Assembly: GCA_000153445.1 (NCBI GenBank) | Contig: CH672396.1 | Location: 847,021-911,020 of the forward strand | Reading direction: 5' to 3' | Length of the DNA stretch: 64,000 bases | Source of the DNA: a gamma proteobacterium HTCC2207 | Lineage (GTDB): Bacteria > Pseudomonadota > Gammaproteobacteria > Pseudomonadales > Porticoccaceae | In this document: one piece after another, positions 47,352-56,141 of the stretch | Numbering within the stretch: position 1 is the first letter of the stretch | Layout: each line of letters begins with the position of its first letter | Translations under genes and position numbers: made by a program | Notes under the pieces: model-generated | Databases searched by the model: none | Told to the model about the DNA's origin: nothing | The model's input: only the letters and a program-made list of their open reading frames with translations

Positions 47352-47546
47352 GGCGTGCTGGTCTCTGTGGGTTTAGCACAATCTTACTATCAAAGTAGCA
47401 CAGGAATATCTGCCACATAGGGGTATGTAATCAGAGCTCTATTAGCGTAATCAATGCCCGCCATGAGCAGGCAGAGCTTTCGAAGTCGAATAAATTGGGT
47501 TTAAATACCACCCTGAAAACAACAATAACTATCCACGGAATCCCCC

Positions 47547-48239
47547 ATGTCTGAGCTCTACCTAGTCCGTCACGCCCAAGCCTCCTTTGGCGCCGCCAAC
47601 TACGATCAACTCTCGGATCTAGGCCATAAACAGTCCCGCTGGCTAGGTGAACATCTGGGCAGGCGTCAGGCCCGCTTTGATACCTTTGTTCTGGGGGATA
47701 TGGTGCGTCATCATGAAACTATGGATGGCATCTGTGCAGGTATGGAGATCGATGGCAGTGAGCGGATAGTGCTTCCAGGGCTAAATGAATATAACTTTGT
47801 CGATATGACCGCAGCCTATGGCAAAAGTCATGGTGATGATCCGCTCTACAAAGCTATTGCCGCCGATCCAGAGGATCGCAAAAATTACTTTCGTTTGCTG
47901 CGCAAGGTATTAACTCTGTGGACAAGAGGCGAGATCGAGAGTGCACCCGAATCTTGGGTAGACTTTAAAGCTCGGGTACTCGATGCACAGAAGCAGATTC
48001 AAGCTATGGCGGACAGTGGAAACTCTATTCTTGCTATTGGCTCAGGGGGTTCAATCAGCACCTTTGTGGGTGGCGTATTGGGAATTCCCGATGAGAATGT
48101 CTTTGATCTAAATCTGCAGTATAAAAATACCGCAATTAGCCATTTCTTTTTTAATACTAAGAAGATGAATTTAACTGGGTTTAATGGGGTGCCGCATTTG
48201 GATACGAATGAGATGGAGCAGTATATTACTTATGGTTAA
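47547..48239 (+). CDS. Histidine phosphatase superfamily protein
   Basis: 230 residues of the phosphoglycerate-mutase-like histidine phosphatase family. The catalytic RHAQ motif is at residues 8-11 (YLVRHAQAS), the second Arg/His region is RHHETMDGI, and the C-terminal active-site segment is IGSGGSISTFVGG, with Gly-Gly where branch I enzymes often have His-Gly-Gly. The second half of the catalytic set (E in LPGLNEYNF) is present. Substrate cannot be told. Standing alone between unrelated genes. Confidence 0.85.
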   Translation: MSELYLVRHAQASFGAANYDQLSDLGHKQSRWLGEHLGRRQARFDTFVLGDMVRHHETMDGICAGMEIDGSERIVLPGLNEYNFVDMTAAYGKSHGDDPLYKAIAADPEDRKNYFRLLRKVLTLWTRGEIESAPESWVDFKARVLDAQKQIQAMADSGNSILAIGSGGSISTFVGGVLGIPDENVFDLNLQYKNTAISHFFFNTKKMNLTGFNGVPHLDTNEMEQYITYG

Positions 48240-48255
48240 TACACTGCTTATTGAT

Positions 48256-48492
48256 TCAATCTCGAACAAATAAAGATCTTCGCTTTGTCGATGGAGGACA
48301 TGCTTCCAAGGCTTTGGCAGGCCGAACAGGGCGTTCTGTTAGATTGCCATTACATTTCGGGCATATCCAATTCAATTTATCTTTAGCGCAGGCTTTACAG
48401 AATGTGCATTCAAATGAGCAAATCGTCGCGTCATGAGAATCAGGTGCAATATCGTTATCGCAGTATTCACAGTTAGGGTGTATTTCTAACAT
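48256..48492 (-). CDS. DUF1272 small zinc-ribbon protein
   Basis: 78 residues with eight cysteines in the DUF1272 pattern: NCEYCDNDI ... CSFECTFCKACA ... WICPKCNG. Likely two zinc sites; function unknown. AT-richer than the surrounding core genes. Followed on the same strand by nothing, and preceded by the GIY-YIG gene 52 bases upstream, so the two may share a transcript. Confidence 0.88.
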   Translation of the reverse strand: MLEIHPNCEYCDNDIAPDSHDATICSFECTFCKACAKDKLNWICPKCNGNLTERPVRPAKALEACPPSTKRRSLFVRD

Positions 48493-48544
48493 TTAAATTT
48501 ATTCTCCGAATTTAATGTTCGCTTCTAATTTTCAATTTTCCAGC

Positions 48545-49438
48545 TTAATTTTTATCCAGTTTTTCTGCTTCCCAAGTCTTATATGTTTTCTTTGTACCTT
48601 TGATTTTCCAGGCTATGGGCCCGGCAGTTGAGCGGCCAGTACAAATCGCACCAGCAGCGCTAGTACTTGAAAATATGTAGCTTTGAGTGAATTCTTTATG
48701 CTTGCCTTTATCCACTAAGATTCCTTGTTCGACTAACTTTTCATGATGCTTCCAGTAGTATGACTTTTCGCTTCGACCACCAATATATTTAGCTCGAGCG
48801 AGCGAGCCTTTTTGTACAATAAACTCTCCATTTTCAAGTATAGCCGTTGCAATTATTCCTTCACTCTTCAGCGTTAACTCGAATACCTGACTATCTATGC
48901 TTTGCTGAGATTTTAATAGTTCGGCATGCCTATCTGGTTTCGTATTGCGGTTAAATAAGTCAACTTTTACCGCAGGCAGCACCATAAGTAATTGCTCAAT
49001 AAACGTTTCCATATTTGCCTTGGAAGCTTCCGAAAGGCTCGGTAGGGAGGGGTTTGTGCTATTTTCTAGACTAGTATTTGCGGCAGTAATTCCTTCTTGG
49101 ACAAGTCTGGATTCAATGTACTGTACATGGGCTTTATGGAGATTGTTGGCGGCGGATGTAATCAGAATAACCCGAGTCCACCAATCTTTATTTGCGTCAT
49201 GACTTTTGATGCGAGCTGCAATACTTTCACCTTCGCCGATGTAAGCTAAAGGCTCTTCATTAAGCTCTCCGAGAAGGATATATACGCCCGTATATGAACT
49301 TTCACGCCGTTTGAGAGCTTCATGGAGACGCGTCCTTGGTGCCACCAGTATATGGCCCGTCCAGCCAAAAACTTCAGCGGTAAGCATTCCATCTGGTTTA
49401 CCATCAATGAAAAATAACTCTAATGTTGTTGCGCTCAA
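48545..49438 (-). CDS. GIY-YIG nuclease-domain protein with C-terminal DUF4357
   Basis: 297 residues. An N-terminal GIY-YIG domain covers about 45-150: TGVYILLG (GIY variant), LAYIGEGESIAARIKSH (YIG, with the family Arg), and a Glu in VQYIESRLV. The C-terminal 110 residues match DUF4357 (EGIIATAILENGEFIVQKGSLARAKY ... SAAGAICTGRSTAGPIAWK). Such fusions are found scattered in bacteria and are thought of as accessory; whether they restrict DNA is unknown. Starts probably at TTG 49438. The gene is clearly AT-rich (a sampled 60-base line is about 37% G+C), suggesting transfer. Confidence 0.85.
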   Translation of the reverse strand: MSATTLELFFIDGKPDGMLTAEVFGWTGHILVAPRTRLHEALKRRESSYTGVYILLGELNEEPLAYIGEGESIAARIKSHDANKDWWTRVILITSAANNLHKAHVQYIESRLVQEGITAANTSLENSTNPSLPSLSEASKANMETFIEQLLMVLPAVKVDLFNRNTKPDRHAELLKSQQSIDSQVFELTLKSEGIIATAILENGEFIVQKGSLARAKYIGGRSEKSYYWKHHEKLVEQGILVDKGKHKEFTQSYIFSSTSAAGAICTGRSTAGPIAWKIKGTKKTYKTWEAEKLDKN

Positions 49439-49490
49439 TTAGCTCATATCTCCAGTCTGTCGAAGTAGGTTTTTATGTGGCAATTGGGAT

Positions 49491-49814
49491 CTAAAAAATC
49501 CACGCCACCAACAACCAAATAATCACAAAAAACAAAAAGAACCCACCCAAAATAAACTGAATCTCACCGAGCAATCCATCTCCAGCCGTGATCGCAAAAA
49601 TAATCATAATCACAATAGTGACAAAGAACGAAATAACCGCTGAATCCCTAAACCCCAGACCCGGCGCAAAATGCACACTGACCAGCTCAGCCACTATCGG
49701 CGCCATCAGAAAAATAGCCACAGCCAACACCAACACTAGGCTAACAATCGCTATCGCAATCTTGCGGGTCTCGTTTTTATCTTTTTCGTCTGTTTCACCT
49801 AACATAATGATCAC
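49491..49814 (-). CDS. Small membrane protein, function unknown
   Basis: 107 residues from GTG 49814, whose GTGA overlaps the stop of the upstream PH-domain gene; ATG 49805 is the alternative start. A charged N-terminus (ETDEKDKNETRK) then three hydrophobic segments (about 20-43, 57-80, 85-107). No family recognised. The overlap suggests that it works or is expressed with the PH-domain protein. Confidence 0.65.
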   Translation of the reverse strand: MIIMLGETDEKDKNETRKIAIAIVSLVLVLAVAIFLMAPIVAELVSVHFAPGLGFRDSAVISFFVTIVIMIIFAITAGDGLLGEIQFILGGFFLFFVIIWLLVAWIF

Positions 49815-50191
49815 TCAGCATTTTGATTGGCTTTAATAAGCTCACGGATTTTATTTGGATCAGGCATGCCGCTGGCGATAATTTCTGGAGAATCTCCTGC
49901 GGTGTAGATTTCGATGGTGCCAACACCAAAGATGCGGTTAAAGAATGACTGTTTAACCTTAGTGGTGCGGACGCTACTGAGATTAACCTCTGACCGTTCT
50001 TTGCTGAGCAGGCCCTTTTCAAAGAGGATCTCATTGCCATTAACACTGAGTTTTGACGCTTTGTTTTTAAGGTGCCAGGTCAGCAGAATCAACAGGCCTA
50101 ATCCCCCAGCAGGGATCAGTATTAAACAGAGGATAAATCCCAGTGGATTGTTCTTAAACATAACGGGGTGTTCGGAATACAGCTCGGTCAT
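49811..50191 (-). CDS. Bacterial PH-domain membrane protein (bPH_2 / DUF304 type)
   Basis: 126 residues: hydrophobic hairpin at about 15-42 (LGFILCLILIPAGGLGLLILLTW), then a bacterial pleckstrin-homology-like domain with KLSVNGNEILFEKGLLSKERSEVNLSSVRTTKVKQSFFNRIFGVGTIEIYTAG. Family members are membrane proteins of unknown role. It precedes and overlaps the small membrane protein. Confidence 0.85.
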   Translation of the reverse strand: MTELYSEHPVMFKNNPLGFILCLILIPAGGLGLLILLTWHLKNKASKLSVNGNEILFEKGLLSKERSEVNLSSVRTTKVKQSFFNRIFGVGTIEIYTAGDSPEIIASGMPDPNKIRELIKANQNAE

Positions 50192-50261
50192 GGTGTTGCT
50201 CCTTGATAGATGCCTGGTAGGCCTTTCTTATTAGTTATATCAGTTTGTTTTTGCCACAGTG

Positions 50262-50657
50262 TTACAGGGCATTAATCAGAATCCACAGTGAGCTCACTAG
50301 GATGGTGATCATGGTGGTGGACATGCCAATAGGACGCAGGACCTTTGGGCCCAGTTCGGTGATGGCCAGGTAGTGGCAGATACGTCCTAGAACCAGTGCG
50401 ATACCGAGAGCATGTAGCCATAGGTCTTTGGCACCTAATAACTCCATGGCGACAAATAACAACAGTGCCATGGGGACGGTTTCAACAAAGTTACCTTGGC
50501 CGCGGATCCGCCGCAGCATTTCTGGATCGTCGCCAGTGCCAATAAAGATATTGGTTTTTACTCGGTATAAACCGGCGCGCAGTGTAAAGGGGATAAATAG
50601 CAGGCCCAGTAGGGCGATGTAGATCGGGGTAATGCTAAGTATGGTTGGCAGTTGCAT
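50262..50657 (-). CDS. MAPEG family membrane protein
   Basis: 131 residues, four predicted helices. Family signatures: YIALLGLLFIPFTLRAGLYRVKT near the start, RRIRGQGNFVETVPMALLLFVAMELLGA, then LHALGIALVLGRICHYLA. Eukaryotic relatives are glutathione transferases of eicosanoids; bacterial members have no settled role. Confidence 0.88.
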   Translation of the reverse strand: MQLPTILSITPIYIALLGLLFIPFTLRAGLYRVKTNIFIGTGDDPEMLRRIRGQGNFVETVPMALLLFVAMELLGAKDLWLHALGIALVLGRICHYLAITELGPKVLRPIGMSTTMITILVSSLWILINAL

Positions 50658-50740
50658 GTTAACTCCGTAAAAGATGGTGAGATGTGCCTGGCTGGTTTAA
50701 GCGCAGTCAATAACTGAATGTATTGAGTTAAAATAGACCA

Positions 50741-50816
50741 TACCGGAGTGCTTTACCTGTTTGTGCAGTGGATCGCTGTTGTCTGAGATCAGCAGAACTC
50801 CGGAGTCTTGTTTTTT
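50741..50816 (+). ncRNA. Candidate small RNA or leader with terminator-like end
   Basis: CCGGAGT (50743-50749) can pair with ACTCCGG (50797-50803), and the second arm is followed by GAGTCTTG and a six-T run (50811-50816). A -10-like TAAAAT (50729-50734) would start a transcript at about 50741. The -35 region is poor. It lies between the MAPEG gene and the SDR gene. Only the pairing and T-run are seen; expression is guesswork. Confidence 0.25.
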
Positions 50817-50902
50817 CTAGTGGCTGCGGACCTCCGCGGGTTAAACTATGACCACTAAAAAACAGCCGATGGGTTGATAACAAACAATAAGGGGAGAGAC
50901 AG

Positions 50903-51670
50903 GTGACAACAGAATTTGATATGAGCGGCAAGGTCGCTATGGTTACAGGTGCATCCAGTGGTTTTGGTGTTAATTTCGCAAAAATCTTGGCCGCTCGTGG
51001 TGCTAAGGTAGTGGTTGCAGCGCGCCGTGTTGATCGTCTTGAAGCCCTAGTGGCAGAGATTCAGGCGGCGGGTGGTGAAGCCTGTGCCGTGGCAATGGAT
51101 GTGACCAGTGCCGAGTCAGTTACCGCTGCCTTTGATAAGGGCGAAGCGGCCTTTGGTACGATTACGGTTGTCTCTAACAATGCGGGTGTTGCCGATGGCA
51201 AGAGTGCATTAAAAGCCGATGAAGCGAGCTGGGATTGGGTGGTAGACACTAACTTGAAAGGCGTATGGATGGTGGCTCAAGAAGCGGCTAAGCGCATGGT
51301 TGCAGCTGGTGTTGGCGGAAGCATAGTCAATACAGCCTCTATTTTGGGACTCCGTGTGGCCTTTGCTCAGTCAGTTTATTCAGCCTCTAAAGCCGGTGTG
51401 ATTCAGTTGACTAAGGCCCAGGCGTTGGAGTGGGGCCGCAAAGGGATTCGTGTGAATGCACTCTGTCCTGGATACTTCTTAACCGAAATGACTGAGTCGT
51501 TGTTTGATTCCCCTGAGAGTGCTAAATTTCTTGCTTCGTCGCCCCTTGGACGTGCGGGCAATATGGACGAGATCAGTGGGCCGTTTTTGCTCTTGGCCGG
51601 TGATGCCGGTGGTTATTTGACGGGTGTTGCATTGCCTGTGGATGGCGGCCAATCTATTGGCAGCATGTAA
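50903..51670 (+). CDS. SDR-family oxidoreductase
   Basis: Short-chain dehydrogenase/reductase, 255 residues, starting at GTG 50903 with a GGGGAGAGA site. Cofactor loop TGASSGFG at 15-22, NNAG, the catalytic Ser in NTASILG, and Y159-x3-K163 (YSASK). R in VVAARRVDR after the second strand suggests NADP. Ends with the common DGGQS motif. Many such enzymes are 3-ketoacyl reductases, but substrate cannot be read. pdxH follows after 33 bases. Confidence 0.9.
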   Translation: MTTEFDMSGKVAMVTGASSGFGVNFAKILAARGAKVVVAARRVDRLEALVAEIQAAGGEACAVAMDVTSAESVTAAFDKGEAAFGTITVVSNNAGVADGKSALKADEASWDWVVDTNLKGVWMVAQEAAKRMVAAGVGGSIVNTASILGLRVAFAQSVYSASKAGVIQLTKAQALEWGRKGIRVNALCPGYFLTEMTESLFDSPESAKFLASSPLGRAGNMDEISGPFLLLAGDAGGYLTGVALPVDGGQSIGSM

Positions 51671-51703
51671 GATCGTTAATCAAACCGTACAGATGGAAAT
51701 GCT

Positions 51704-52348
51704 ATGAGCTTGCAAGATAATCGTCGTGAATACGATTATGGAAAATTAACTCGAGAGTCCTTGTCGGCTAGCCCCTTCGAGCAGTTTACGCTGTGGATGG
51801 AGCAGGCGATTGAGGCGGGTATTCAGGATCCCACGGCGATGAGCGTAGCCACTGTGTCTGCCGAGGGTAAACCTTGGCAGCGCATGGTGCTGTTAAAAGA
51901 CTTTGATCAGCGCGGCTTTGTGTTTTATACCAATCTCGGCAGCCGCAAGGCGCAGGAGATTGCGGCTAATGCGCAGGTGAGTCTTCATTTCCCCTGGTTG
52001 CAGTTGGACCGTCAGGTGATTGTTGGTGGCCGTGCTGAGCGTTTATCCACTGTTGAGGTAATGAAATACTTTCTTAGCCGTCCCAAAGGGAGCCAGTTGG
52101 CTGCCTGGGCGTCCAAGCAGAGCAGTCGAATCAATTCCCGTCAGGCATTGGAAACTCAGTTTGCTCAGATCAAAGAGAAGTTTGCCGAGGGTGAGATTCC
52201 ATTGCCGGATTTTTGGGGCGGCTTTCGGGTGGTGCCTGAAGAGATTGAGTTTTGGCAGGGTGGTGAAATGCGTCTGCATGATCGCTTTAGCTATCTGCGT
52301 TCTGAGGATGGCAGTGACAGCTGGGAGATAGGCCGACTGTCGCCATAA
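51704..52348 (+). CDS. pdxH: PdxH, pyridoxine/pyridoxamine 5'-phosphate oxidase
   Basis: FMN enzyme that oxidises pyridoxine or pyridoxamine phosphate to pyridoxal phosphate. 214 residues. Seen: N-terminal [21 protein letters not shown], the FMN stretch [26 protein letters not shown], and the C-terminal [15 protein letters not shown] substrate motif. Its terminator appears to lie inside the convergent greB gene. Confidence 0.97.
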   Translation: MSLQDNRREYDYGKLTRESLSASPFEQFTLWMEQAIEAGIQDPTAMSVATVSAEGKPWQRMVLLKDFDQRGFVFYTNLGSRKAQEIAANAQVSLHFPWLQLDRQVIVGGRAERLSTVEVMKYFLSRPKGSQLAAWASKQSSRINSRQALETQFAQIKEKFAEGEIPLPDFWGGFRVVPEEIEFWQGGEMRLHDRFSYLRSEDGSDSWEIGRLSP

Positions 52349-52358
52349 TTAAGGGCCA

Positions 52359-52856
52359 CTAGTAACTTATTTCTGTAATAATTAAACACCGGTCTCCAGC
52401 CGGTGTTTTTACATTCACCTCATCGTCGATCGATTTTCCCACCAGCGCTCGGGCCATGGGAGAGTCGATGCTGATCCAGTTGAGCGCCGAATCAATTTCA
52501 TCTGAACCCACCAATCGATAAATATGTTCCTCACCACTGTCTTCATCTTCCACCGTCACCCAAGCGGCAAAAAACACCTTTGATGGATCTCTGGGTTTGT
52601 CTTCGACAATAGTCGCGTCTTCGATTCGCTTGGTGAGATAGCGCACACGGCTATCAATCTCCCGCAGCCGGCGCTTGCCGTAAATATAGTCGCCATTCTC
52701 TGAGCGATCACCATTCTTGGCGGCCTCATGCACAATGTGTGTGACCTTGGGACGTTCGACTTTCCACAGCTGATGAACCTCGGCGCGCATCTTGCTGGCA
52801 CCCTCTGGGGTGATATAGGGCGAAATTTTTGGTGTTGGAGGTCTATAGCGCCCCAT
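52359..52856 (-). CDS. greB: GreB, transcript cleavage factor
   Basis: Binds the RNA polymerase secondary channel and rescues backtracked complexes. 165 residues: N-terminal coiled coil with the acidic tip in NGDRSENGDYIYGKRRLREID (two acidic residues that place Mg), then the C-terminal FKBP-like domain (VTVEDEDSGEEHIYRLVGSDEID ... ISIDSPMARALVGKSIDDEV). GreB rather than GreA from the N-terminal GRYRPPTPKISPYIT. It follows the S9 peptidase by three bases. Its 3' end contains the pdxH terminator on the other strand. Confidence 0.95.
   Translation of the reverse strand: MGRYRPPTPKISPYITPEGASKMRAEVHQLWKVERPKVTHIVHEAAKNGDRSENGDYIYGKRRLREIDSRVRYLTKRIEDATIVEDKPRDPSKVFFAAWVTVEDEDSGEEHIYRLVGSDEIDSALNWISIDSPMARALVGKSIDDEVNVKTPAGDRCLIITEISY
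52384..52410 (+). terminator. Terminator of pdxH lying inside the greB coding region
   Basis: AAACACCGG-TCTCCAG-CCGGTGTTTTT hairpin with T-run on the plus strand, 36 bases after the pdxH stop. The same bases code the last part of GreB (about residues 148-157) on the minus strand. Confidence 0.88.
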
Positions 52857-52859
52857 AGT

Positions 52860-54755
52860 TTAGGTGCCATCCTTCAAGTTAAATACATCGCGATAGAAGG
52901 CTAATTCGCTCTCCATAGCGTGGATAATATTATTGGCCTTTCTGAAGCCGTGACCCTCATCGGGGAAAGTAACATGGGCCACTTGAATCCCTTTTTCCTT
53001 GAGTAACTTGACCATCATCTCTGCTTGATTGGGGGGTACGACCTTATCTTCTAGTCCCTGTAAGAAAATCACCGGACAGTTAAGGCCCTCTGCATGGTGG
53101 ATCGGAGAGCGCTCGAGATAGATATCTCGGCGCTCGGGGTAGGGACCAATCAAGCTATCCATATAGCGCGATTCAAATTTATGGGTGTCTTTGGCTAGGG
53201 TTTCCAAGTCGCCAATACCATAGAGGCTGGCACCGGCCTGAAAGGTATCGGTAAAGGTCAACGCCGAGAGTACGGTGTACCCGCCGGCGCTGCCACCGCG
53301 GATCAGGCAGCGCTGTGGGTCTATAATATGCTGCTCGGTAAGATAGCCAATTGCCTTTTGGGTATCTTGCACGTCGGCAATACCCCAAGCACCGGCCAAA
53401 GAATGGCGATAGGCGCGACCAAAGCCCGTGCTGCCGCGATAGTTAATATCCACCACGGCAAAGCCGCGATTGCACCAGTATTGCAGTTTAAGGTTTAACC
53501 CACTGTCGGCAGAACCGGTGGGGCCGCCGTGACAGAGAGCGATAACTGGGGGCAACTCGCCTTCGATACCACAGTATTGAGCATTGGTTGGCGGGTAATA
53601 AAATGCATGGACCTGTTGGTTATCGCTTCCGCTGGCAAATAAGATCGATTGGGGCTCGGCGAGATCGCCAGAGTCCAGTGCCAGGGTAGCAGGCGAGTAG
53701 ACCGATTCAACGGCAGCTTGAGGGCTAATGCTGATCAGTTCGCCTGGCACCGCTGCGGCACCTGCCACGACAAAGAGTTTATCTCCATGGCAGGTCAGGG
53801 CTTGCATGCTGCTGTACTGGCAGTCTATTTGGCTCAGTTGGCCTGAGGCAATATTAATAAAACCGCTGTGCCAGATACCTTTGGCAGTCCAGACGCAGGC
53901 AATGTTATGGGCATCAATAAAGTCATAGGTTGTCATGCCAAACTGCCATAGAGGCTTGGCAAATTCCGCATCCATTTCGAGTACTGGGAGGATGGCACTC
54001 TTTTCAATGCGGTAAATATTCCACCAGTTATGTTTGTCTGAGACAAAATAGAGCTGATTGTCTGGCGACCACTGGGGCTGAAAAATAGCTTCATTGTTAT
54101 CTTCGCCGGCGATCAGGGTTTGATCGGTCAGGGCATTGTCAGTGAGGCTGGCTAACCATAGCTGAGTGCAATCCCATGGCATATTGGGGTGCTGCCACTC
54201 TATCCAGCAAAGCTGTTTACCGTCGGGGCTGATACGCGGATAGGCATAAAAGTCTGCGCCACTCACCAGAGTGTTTAGGCTGCCATCGTCGATCGCAATG
54301 CTGACCAACGTATTTTCCGGTTCGCGGTCTTCATGGTGAGTTTCACAGACGGCAATCAATTGTTGGCGCGCTGAATCAAGAATTAGGTCAGCAAAGCGTG
54401 GGCCTTTTACAGTGATAGGGACGGGCTGTTTGTTCTCAGTGAGCGATAGCTGATAAATACGCTGATCGGCGCCATTGACGAAATACAGATACTTATCATC
54501 TGCGACATAGGCCATACCGCCATATTCATGTACTCGGCTGTGATGACTAAAGGGGGCTGCAAGCAGATCCCGAATACTGCCATCGGCCTCGCGGCACATA
54601 ATCACATTGCGGCCCGCTTCCCAGGGTCGGCTTTCAATCCAGAACAGGCGCTCGCCATGGGACTGGAGAAAATTTAACCCCGGTGCTGCACGAGTGATTA
54701 GCTCGGCACTGATACTGGATGGCCAGCTGCCATAGGCTTTGGCTGTCTTGTGCAT
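52860..54755 (-). CDS. S9 family prolyl-oligopeptidase-type peptidase
   Basis: Alpha/beta-hydrolase peptidase with an N-terminal beta-propeller. I start at ATG 54755, two bases after the yciH stop and five bases after GGTGG (631 residues); longer in-frame starts lie inside yciH. The propeller covers about 1-370. The catalytic region has GGSAGGYTVLSALTF (nucleophile Ser), FLQGLEDKVVPPNQAE (Asp) and DEGHGF (His). No signal peptide, so cytoplasmic. Substrate unknown; dipeptidyl or acylaminoacyl peptidase activity is possible. Confidence 0.9.
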   Translation of the reverse strand: MHKTAKAYGSWPSSISAELITRAAPGLNFLQSHGERLFWIESRPWEAGRNVIMCREADGSIRDLLAAPFSHHSRVHEYGGMAYVADDKYLYFVNGADQRIYQLSLTENKQPVPITVKGPRFADLILDSARQQLIAVCETHHEDREPENTLVSIAIDDGSLNTLVSGADFYAYPRISPDGKQLCWIEWQHPNMPWDCTQLWLASLTDNALTDQTLIAGEDNNEAIFQPQWSPDNQLYFVSDKHNWWNIYRIEKSAILPVLEMDAEFAKPLWQFGMTTYDFIDAHNIACVWTAKGIWHSGFINIASGQLSQIDCQYSSMQALTCHGDKLFVVAGAAAVPGELISISPQAAVESVYSPATLALDSGDLAEPQSILFASGSDNQQVHAFYYPPTNAQYCGIEGELPPVIALCHGGPTGSADSGLNLKLQYWCNRGFAVVDINYRGSTGFGRAYRHSLAGAWGIADVQDTQKAIGYLTEQHIIDPQRCLIRGGSAGGYTVLSALTFTDTFQAGASLYGIGDLETLAKDTHKFESRYMDSLIGPYPERRDIYLERSPIHHAEGLNCPVIFLQGLEDKVVPPNQAEMMVKLLKEKGIQVAHVTFPDEGHGFRKANNIIHAMESELAFYRDVFNLKDGT

Positions 54756-54756
54756 A

Positions 54757-55080
54757 TTAGCCACCAGCCAGTTTGACATTGTGGCCGAGCTTTTCCAGTT
54801 CGGCTTTAAGGGTGTCTCGATGATCGCCCTGAATTTCAATCAGGCCATCTTTGACCGTTCCGCCAGTGGAGCACTTCTGCTTAAGCTTCTTGGCCAGTGT
54901 TTTTAAATCCCCTGCTGCCAGACCCAACCCAGAGACTGTGGTGACTCCCTTGCCTTTACGACCTTTGGTTTCACGACGAATACGTACAGTGCCATCGCTC
55001 TCGATGACCTGCTCTGTGGGTGCCTGTTTAATGCGCCCTGAATCCGTAGAGTAGACTAGTCGTGATTCGTTATTTGCCAT
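54757..55080 (-). CDS. yciH: YciH, SUI1/eIF1-family protein
   Basis: 107 residues with the SUI1 domain (about 40-107): RETKGRKGKGVTTVSGL and GGTVKDGLIEIQGDH are signatures of eIF1-like proteins. In E. coli, YciH is linked to translation initiation fidelity and can inhibit translation under stress. Twelve bases behind the quinone oxidoreductase gene and overlapping context with the S9 peptidase. Confidence 0.93.
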   Translation of the reverse strand: MANNESRLVYSTDSGRIKQAPTEQVIESDGTVRIRRETKGRKGKGVTTVSGLGLAAGDLKTLAKKLKQKCSTGGTVKDGLIEIQGDHRDTLKAELEKLGHNVKLAGG

Positions 55081-55092
55081 CTGAGTTCTCAG

Positions 55093-56097
55093 TTAATTGG
55101 TTAGGATAATCTTACCAATATGTTGGCTCGATTCCATTAGCGCATGCCCTTTGTTGGCTTCAGCCAATGCAAAGCGGCTGTGGACTACAGGCTTAAATTT
55201 GCCCTCGGCTATTAAGGGCCAAACTTGAGACTCAACCCCCGCGGCAATACGCGCTTTATTTTCAAGCGGCTGGGCACGCAGGGTCGAACCGGTTAAGACA
55301 ATCTGTTTAAGCATCAGTGGCAGCAGATCCAGTTCTGTTTTGGATCCGCGTAAAAAGGCAATGCTAACAATTCTCGCCTGTGGCGCGCAGGCATTAAAAT
55401 TGCGCTGCATATAGTCACCACCGACCATATCCAAAACCACATTGACGCCGTTGCCGGTGAGTTCCTGGCAGACCTCAACAAAGTCTTGCTGGTTATAGTT
55501 CACCGCCTTTACTGCGCCGAGCTCCTCACAGACTGCGCATTTTTCTTCCGAGCCCGCCGTGGTGATCACATTCACACCCATAGCCGTGGCCATCTGAATT
55601 GCCGTAGTGCCAATACCGCTGGAACCACCATGGACCAGCAACCATTCACCGGCTTTTAATTCCGCCCGCTCAAATAGATTGTGCCAAACCGTAAAGCAGG
55701 TCTCAGGTAAAGCGGCGGCATCCTCTAGATCCAAACCCTCGGGAATCGGCAGGCATAGAGATTCTTCGGCAATGGCGTACTCGGCATAACCGCCGCCTGA
55801 GAGCAGTGCACAGACCTGATCACCAATCGCCCAATCCGTAACACCCGCACCTAAGGCCACTACAGTACCTGAGACTTCGAGACCGGGAATATCGGTAACA
55901 CCTGGGGGTGGGGGATAAAAGCCCATGCGCTGAAACACATCTGGACGATTGATGCCGGCGGCGGCGACCTGTATCAAGAGCTGGTTGTCAGCGGGCGCAG
56001 GCACAGCTCTAGAGCTGGGTTTTAAAACTTCAGGGCCGCCGGGTTGGGTGATTTCGATGCTGGTTTGGCTGATGGGGACTGTGCTGGGTAAGCTCAT
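55093..56097 (-). CDS. NAD(P)H quinone oxidoreductase (PIG3/zeta-crystallin type)
   Basis: Medium-chain dehydrogenase/reductase without zinc. 334 residues. N-terminal domain NRPDVFQRMGFYPPPPGVTDIPGLEVSG; cofactor-binding GGSSGIGTTAIQMATAMG. The PIG3-like branch reduces quinones with NADPH. First gene of the minus run to yciH. Confidence 0.92.
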   Translation of the reverse strand: MSLPSTVPISQTSIEITQPGGPEVLKPSSRAVPAPADNQLLIQVAAAGINRPDVFQRMGFYPPPPGVTDIPGLEVSGTVVALGAGVTDWAIGDQVCALLSGGGYAEYAIAEESLCLPIPEGLDLEDAAALPETCFTVWHNLFERAELKAGEWLLVHGGSSGIGTTAIQMATAMGVNVITTAGSEEKCAVCEELGAVKAVNYNQQDFVEVCQELTGNGVNVVLDMVGGDYMQRNFNACAPQARIVSIAFLRGSKTELDLLPLMLKQIVLTGSTLRAQPLENKARIAAGVESQVWPLIAEGKFKPVVHSRFALAEANKGHALMESSQHIGKIILTN

Positions 56098-56141
56098 AGT
56101 GGTTACTCTTTTTTTAAGCTTAGAGTTTAGCTGCTTATGGC

